DNA of 64,000 nt. Origin: Amycolatopsis sp. FBCC-B4732. Its GTDB lineage: Bacteria > Actinomycetota > Actinomycetes > Mycobacteriales > Pseudonocardiaceae. A program made the translations under genes and the position numbers. Each line of letters opens with the position of its first letter. Positions within the stretch are counted from its first letter, which is position 1. The notes under the pieces were generated by a model that saw only the letters and a program-made list of their open reading frames with translations, searched no databases and was not told the origin of the DNA. The stretch covers positions 892,001 through 956,000 of the forward strand of contig NZ_CP095376.1 of assembly GCF_023008405.1 (NCBI RefSeq). Direction: 5' to 3'. Shown here one piece after another: positions 61,130-64,000 of this stretch.

Positions 61130-63504
61130 GTACCTTCCCCGCGACCGACACCCGGCAGGACATGCGGCTGGTGCCGGCGGCGCTGGCGTGCTGGCTGGCC
61201 GCGCTCGGCGGTCTGCTCCTCGGCTGGTGGACGGCCGTGGCCGCCGGGCTCGCCTCGGCGGTGCTCGCCGGGCTCGTGCTCTGGCGGGCGCGCGACCGTC
61301 CTCGCGCGCTCAGTGCGGCGGCGGCGCTGCTGGTGCTGGGGCTCGTCGCCGCCGGGCCGGTCGCCTGGCGGATCCGCGACGCGCAGCAGGACGCCCTGCG
61401 CGCCGAAGCGGCCCAAGGACTGCCCGCGGTGCTGCGGGTCGTCGTCGCCGAACGCCCGAAACCCGTGCGCGGCGCGGGTTACGCCGATCGCCAGGCCGGT
61501 GCCCGGTCGGTGGTGCTGGCGGCCGACGTGCGCACGGCGTCGGTCGACGGGCGGCCGGTGTCGTCGTCCGGACGCGTCCTGCTGCTGGCTCCGGTCGCCC
61601 AGTGGGCTTCGCTGCTCCCGGGCCAGGAAGTGACCGTGCCCGGCTTGCTGATGCCGCCGCGCGGCTCGGACCTGACCGTGGCGGTGCTTTCGGTACGCGG
61701 CCCGCCGGGGGAGCCCGGCCCGGCGCCGTGGTGGCAGCGGGTGGCGGCCAGTCTGCGCGCCGGCCTCCACGACCTGTGCCAGGCGCTGCCGGACGAACCC
61801 GCCGGCCTGCTGCCGGGGCTGGTCCTGGGCGACACGAGCGCGTTGTCGCCGCGCGTCGAGCAGGAGTTCGTCACCGCCGGCCTCGCCCACCTCACCGCGG
61901 TCAGCGGCGGAAACCTCGCCGTCGCCTGTGGTGCGGTCCTGCTGCTGCTTCGGTTGCTGCGGCTCGGGCCGCGGCTGTCGGCGGTGGCGGCGGGAGCCTG
62001 CCTGGCGGGGTTCCTCGTCCTGGTCGGGCCGGAGCCGAGCGTGCTGCGGGCCGGAGTCATGGCGGCGGTGGCGTTGCTGGCGCTGGCGCTGGGCCGGCGG
62101 GGTTCGGCGTTGCCCGCGCTGGCGTTCGCGGTGTGCCTGCTCGTGGTGGTGGATCCGGCGATGGCCACGGACTTCGGGTTCGCGCTGTCGGTCTGCGCCA
62201 CCGCCGGGCTGGTGCTGCTCGCGCCGCGCTGGGCCGGCGGGCTGGTCCGCCGCGGGGTTCCGCCGGGCGTCGCCGAAGGACTGGCGATCCCGCTGGCCGC
62301 GTTCCTGGTGACGTCGCCGGTGCTCGCGGGCATGGCGGGCTCGGTGAGCCTGGTCTCGGTGCTGACCAACGTCCTCGCCGCGCCGGTGGTGGCCCCGGCG
62401 ACGGTGCTCGGCGTGCTGGCGACGGTCACCGGCCCGTGGTGGCCAGGTGCCGGGGAGTTCCTAATGCACCTCGCCGATCCCGAAGCCCGGTGGCTGATCA
62501 CGGTGGCCCGGCACGGCGCGCGTGCGCCGGGCGCGGTCATCGCCTGGCCGGGAGGCTGGTGGGGCGGGCTCCTCGCCGCCGCCGTCCTCGCGGTACTGGT
62601 GCTGGCCGCCCGGCGACGGCGGGTGCGGTTGCTCATGGCGGTGCTGGCCGCCGGCGCGTTGCTGGTGCTCGTGCCGGTCCGGGTGCTGGCGCCGGCGTGG
62701 CCGCCGCGGAACTGGGCGGTGGTCGAGTGCGACGTCGGCCAGGGCGACGCGGTGGTGCTGGCGACCGCCGAGCCCGGGCGGGCCGTCGTCGTGGACACCG
62801 GGCCCGAACCGGGGCCGGTCGACGAATGCCTGCACCGGCTGGCCGTCGACCGGATCCCGCTGCTGGTGCTGAGCCACCTGCACGCCGACCACATCGGCGG
62901 GCTGGCGTCGGTCTTCGACGGCCGGGCGGTCGGCGGGATCGCCGTCGGGGCGGGGCGGGCGCCGGAGTGGGCGTGGCGGCAGGTGGCCGCGGAAGCGGCC
63001 CGGCAGGCGGTGCCGCTGGTGGAGCTGAACCCTGGGGAGCGGCTGGCCTGGCCGGGGTTGTCGCTCGACGTCCTGGGGCCGCGGTACGTCCCGGCGCGCG
63101 CGGCGGGGCAGGACGGAACGACCATCAACAACAGCTCGGTCGTGCTGCGGGCGGAAACGGCGGCGGGCCGGGTGCTGCTGACCGGCGACGTCGAGCTGGC
63201 CGCGCAGGCCGACCTGCTCGCCGACATTGGTGATCTGAAAGCGGAGGTGCTGAAAGTCCCCCACCACGGTTCGCGCTACTCGCTGCCGTCTTTCCTCGCG
63301 GCGGTGGCGCCGCGGGTGGCCTTGGTCAGCGTGGGCGCCGGCAACACCTACGGCCACCCGAACAAGTCCACAATGGACACCTTGACGGCGCTCGGCGCGC
63401 TCGTCACGCGGACCGACGTCGACGGCGACACGGCGGTCGTGACGGACACGGCGGGGCCGGCGGTCGCGCGCCGGGGCGAGCCTCGTGGCCCGCCGCGCCG
63501 CTGA
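61126..63504 (+). CDS. comEC: ComEC/Rec2-family DNA channel protein
   Basis: 792 residues. N-terminal helices, an OB-like domain, and the competence domain (GLVLGDTSALSPRVEQEFVT, LTAVSGGNLAVACGAVLLLL) with about ten membrane spans are followed by a metallo-beta-lactamase-like domain (VVECDVGQGDAVVL, HLHADHIGG with His584/His586/Asp588/His589, VPHHGSRYSLP). It would transport single-stranded DNA. Natural transformation is rarely shown in actinobacteria, so the role here is open. Translationally coupled to comEA. Confidence 0.92.
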   Translation: MSTFPATDTRQDMRLVPAALACWLAALGGLLLGWWTAVAAGLASAVLAGLVLWRARDRPRALSAAAALLVLGLVAAGPVAWRIRDAQQDALRAEAAQGLPAVLRVVVAERPKPVRGAGYADRQAGARSVVLAADVRTASVDGRPVSSSGRVLLLAPVAQWASLLPGQEVTVPGLLMPPRGSDLTVAVLSVRGPPGEPGPAPWWQRVAASLRAGLHDLCQALPDEPAGLLPGLVLGDTSALSPRVEQEFVTAGLAHLTAVSGGNLAVACGAVLLLLRLLRLGPRLSAVAAGACLAGFLVLVGPEPSVLRAGVMAAVALLALALGRRGSALPALAFAVCLLVVVDPAMATDFGFALSVCATAGLVLLAPRWAGGLVRRGVPPGVAEGLAIPLAAFLVTSPVLAGMAGSVSLVSVLTNVLAAPVVAPATVLGVLATVTGPWWPGAGEFLMHLADPEARWLITVARHGARAPGAVIAWPGGWWGGLLAAAVLAVLVLAARRRRVRLLMAVLAAGALLVLVPVRVLAPAWPPRNWAVVECDVGQGDAVVLATAEPGRAVVVDTGPEPGPVDECLHRLAVDRIPLLVLSHLHADHIGGLASVFDGRAVGGIAVGAGRAPEWAWRQVAAEAARQAVPLVELNPGERLAWPGLSLDVLGPRYVPARAAGQDGTTINNSSVVLRAETAAGRVLLTGDVELAAQADLLADIGDLKAEVLKVPHHGSRYSLPSFLAAVAPRVALVSVGAGNTYGHPNKSTMDTLTALGALVTRTDVDGDTAVVTDTAGPAVARRGEPRGPPRR

Positions 63505-63506
63505 AA

Positions 63507-63536
63507 CCCGGGGCACGCCTCGCGGCGCACCCCGGG
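63507..63536. terminator. Bidirectional terminator between comEC and thrC
   Basis: CCCGGGG (63507-63513) and CCCCGGG (63530-63536) are inverted repeats placed directly between two convergent genes. Confidence 0.5.
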
Positions 63537-63546
63537 CCGGCGGGCG

Positions 63547-64000
63547 TCAGTAGCCGAGTGCCTCGTTCACGGCGGCGGCCGACGGGGGCACGATCGCCTT
63601 GGGGCCCACGTGGTTCTCGATCGCGTCGAGGGTCTTGAGGCCGTCGCCGGTGATCAGCAGGACGGTCTCCGCGTCCGGGTCCAGCTTGCCCGTCTCGATC
63701 AGCTTCTTCGCCGTGGCGACGGTGACGCCGCCGGCCGTCTCGGTGAAGATGCCTTCGGTGCGGGCCAGCAGGCGGATGCCTTCGACGACCTCTTCGTCGG
63801 TGACGTCCTCGATCGCGCCACCGGTGCGGTTGACGACGTCGAGCACGTAGGGGCCGTCGGCCGGGTTGCCGATCGCCAGCGAGCGGGCGATGGTGTCCGG
63901 CTTCACCGGCTGGACGACGTCGTGGCCGGCGCGGAACGCGGCCGACACCGGCGAGCAGCCGGTGGCCTGGGCGCCGAACACCTTGTACGGGCTGGCGTCC
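63547..64000 (-). CDS. thrC: Threonine synthase, C-terminal part (runs off window)
   Basis: The last 150 residues are visible. VFGAQATGCSPVSAAFRAGH, PVKPDTIARSLAIGNPADGP and TEGIFTETAGGVTVATAKKL match the PLP-dependent threonine synthase family, in which TETAGGVT lies in the PLP-binding C-terminal half. It converts O-phosphohomoserine to threonine. The start lies beyond 64000. Confidence 0.88.
   Translation of the reverse strand, partial: DASPYKVFGAQATGCSPVSAAFRAGHDVVQPVKPDTIARSLAIGNPADGPYVLDVVNRTGGAIEDVTDEEVVEGIRLLARTEGIFTETAGGVTVATAKKLIETGKLDPDAETVLLITGDGLKTLDAIENHVGPKAIVPPSAAAVNEALGY

Noticed and set aside
60416..63504. Evidence for natural competence
   Set aside because: comEA and comEC alone, without pilus or comF/dprA-type genes in the window, do not support a claim of transformation.

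Overview
High-GC actinobacterial chromosome, most likely Pseudonocardiaceae and probably Amycolatopsis. The reasons are GTG/GTGA-coupled starts, a mycothiol-dependent enzyme, a WhiB-like protein, DUF4233 after folC, and gene orders matching those known from Mycobacterium tuberculosis. Two conserved housekeeping blocks frame the window: valS-folC-DUF4233-ndk-rne-rplU-rpmA-obg-proB (interrupted between DUF4233 and ndk) and nadD-rsfS-gpgP-octT-degV-comEA-comEC.

Layout. 1-3.3 kb: end of a molybdopterin oxidoreductase (FdhF/YdeP type) and an MFS exporter with a MarR repressor. 3.4-3.9 kb: decayed IS5-type transposase. 4.2-6.9 kb: valS, followed by a strong nested-palindrome terminator. 6.9-11.1 kb: LysR regulator divergent from two alpha/beta hydrolases, a secreted SGNH esterase and a methyltransferase. 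11.1-13.2 kb: folC (with a long acidic N-terminal extension) and DUF4233. 13.2-17.1 kb: epimerase/TetR divergent pair around a near-perfect 24-bp-arm operator, and a secreted penicillin-acylase-type hydrolase. 17.26-34.13 kb: a TAT-exported phosphodiesterase/alkaline phosphatase D gene (phoD) split in two by a 15.3-kb integrated element.

The element (about 18,012-33,336) is the centrepiece. A large serine recombinase at its right end sits 57 bp from the junction. The two ends are imperfect inverted repeats, as expected for attP half-sites. Joining the flanks through a shared GACC core restores an uninterrupted 515-codon phoD and the WDDHEV metal-binding motif. Inside are a conjugation module like that of actinomycete integrative and conjugative elements (regulator with TPR-like region, Xis-like protein, WhiB-like protein, membrane protein, SpdB-like DUF2637 protein, FtsK/TraB translocase) and AT-richer cargo. 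The cargo includes a tandem DUF5343 / Swt1-type HEPN / unknown-protein operon, a second HEPN-like ORF, an HNH-type nuclease, and an orphan Imm1-type immunity operon ending in a dead Scr1-like regulator. I see no replication initiator, and tra carries an in-frame TAA, so the element may be transfer-defective.

34.3-50.5 kb: ndk, a mycothiol-dependent enzyme, a secreted NAGPA-metallophosphoesterase fusion, an ABC exporter operon containing a small coupled repeat ORF, a subtilisin-like lipoprotein protease, then rne, rplU, rpmA, obg and proB. 50.9-56.8 kb (minus strand): ABM monooxygenase, PPOX oxidoreductase and argS as an operon, an MHS-family MFS transporter, and a RecQ helicase fused to a phosphoribosyltransferase-like domain. 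57-63.5 kb: NAD synthesis, ribosome silencing, methylglucose-lipopolysaccharide-type genes (gpgP, octT), DegV, ComEA and ComEC. The window ends in threonine synthase.
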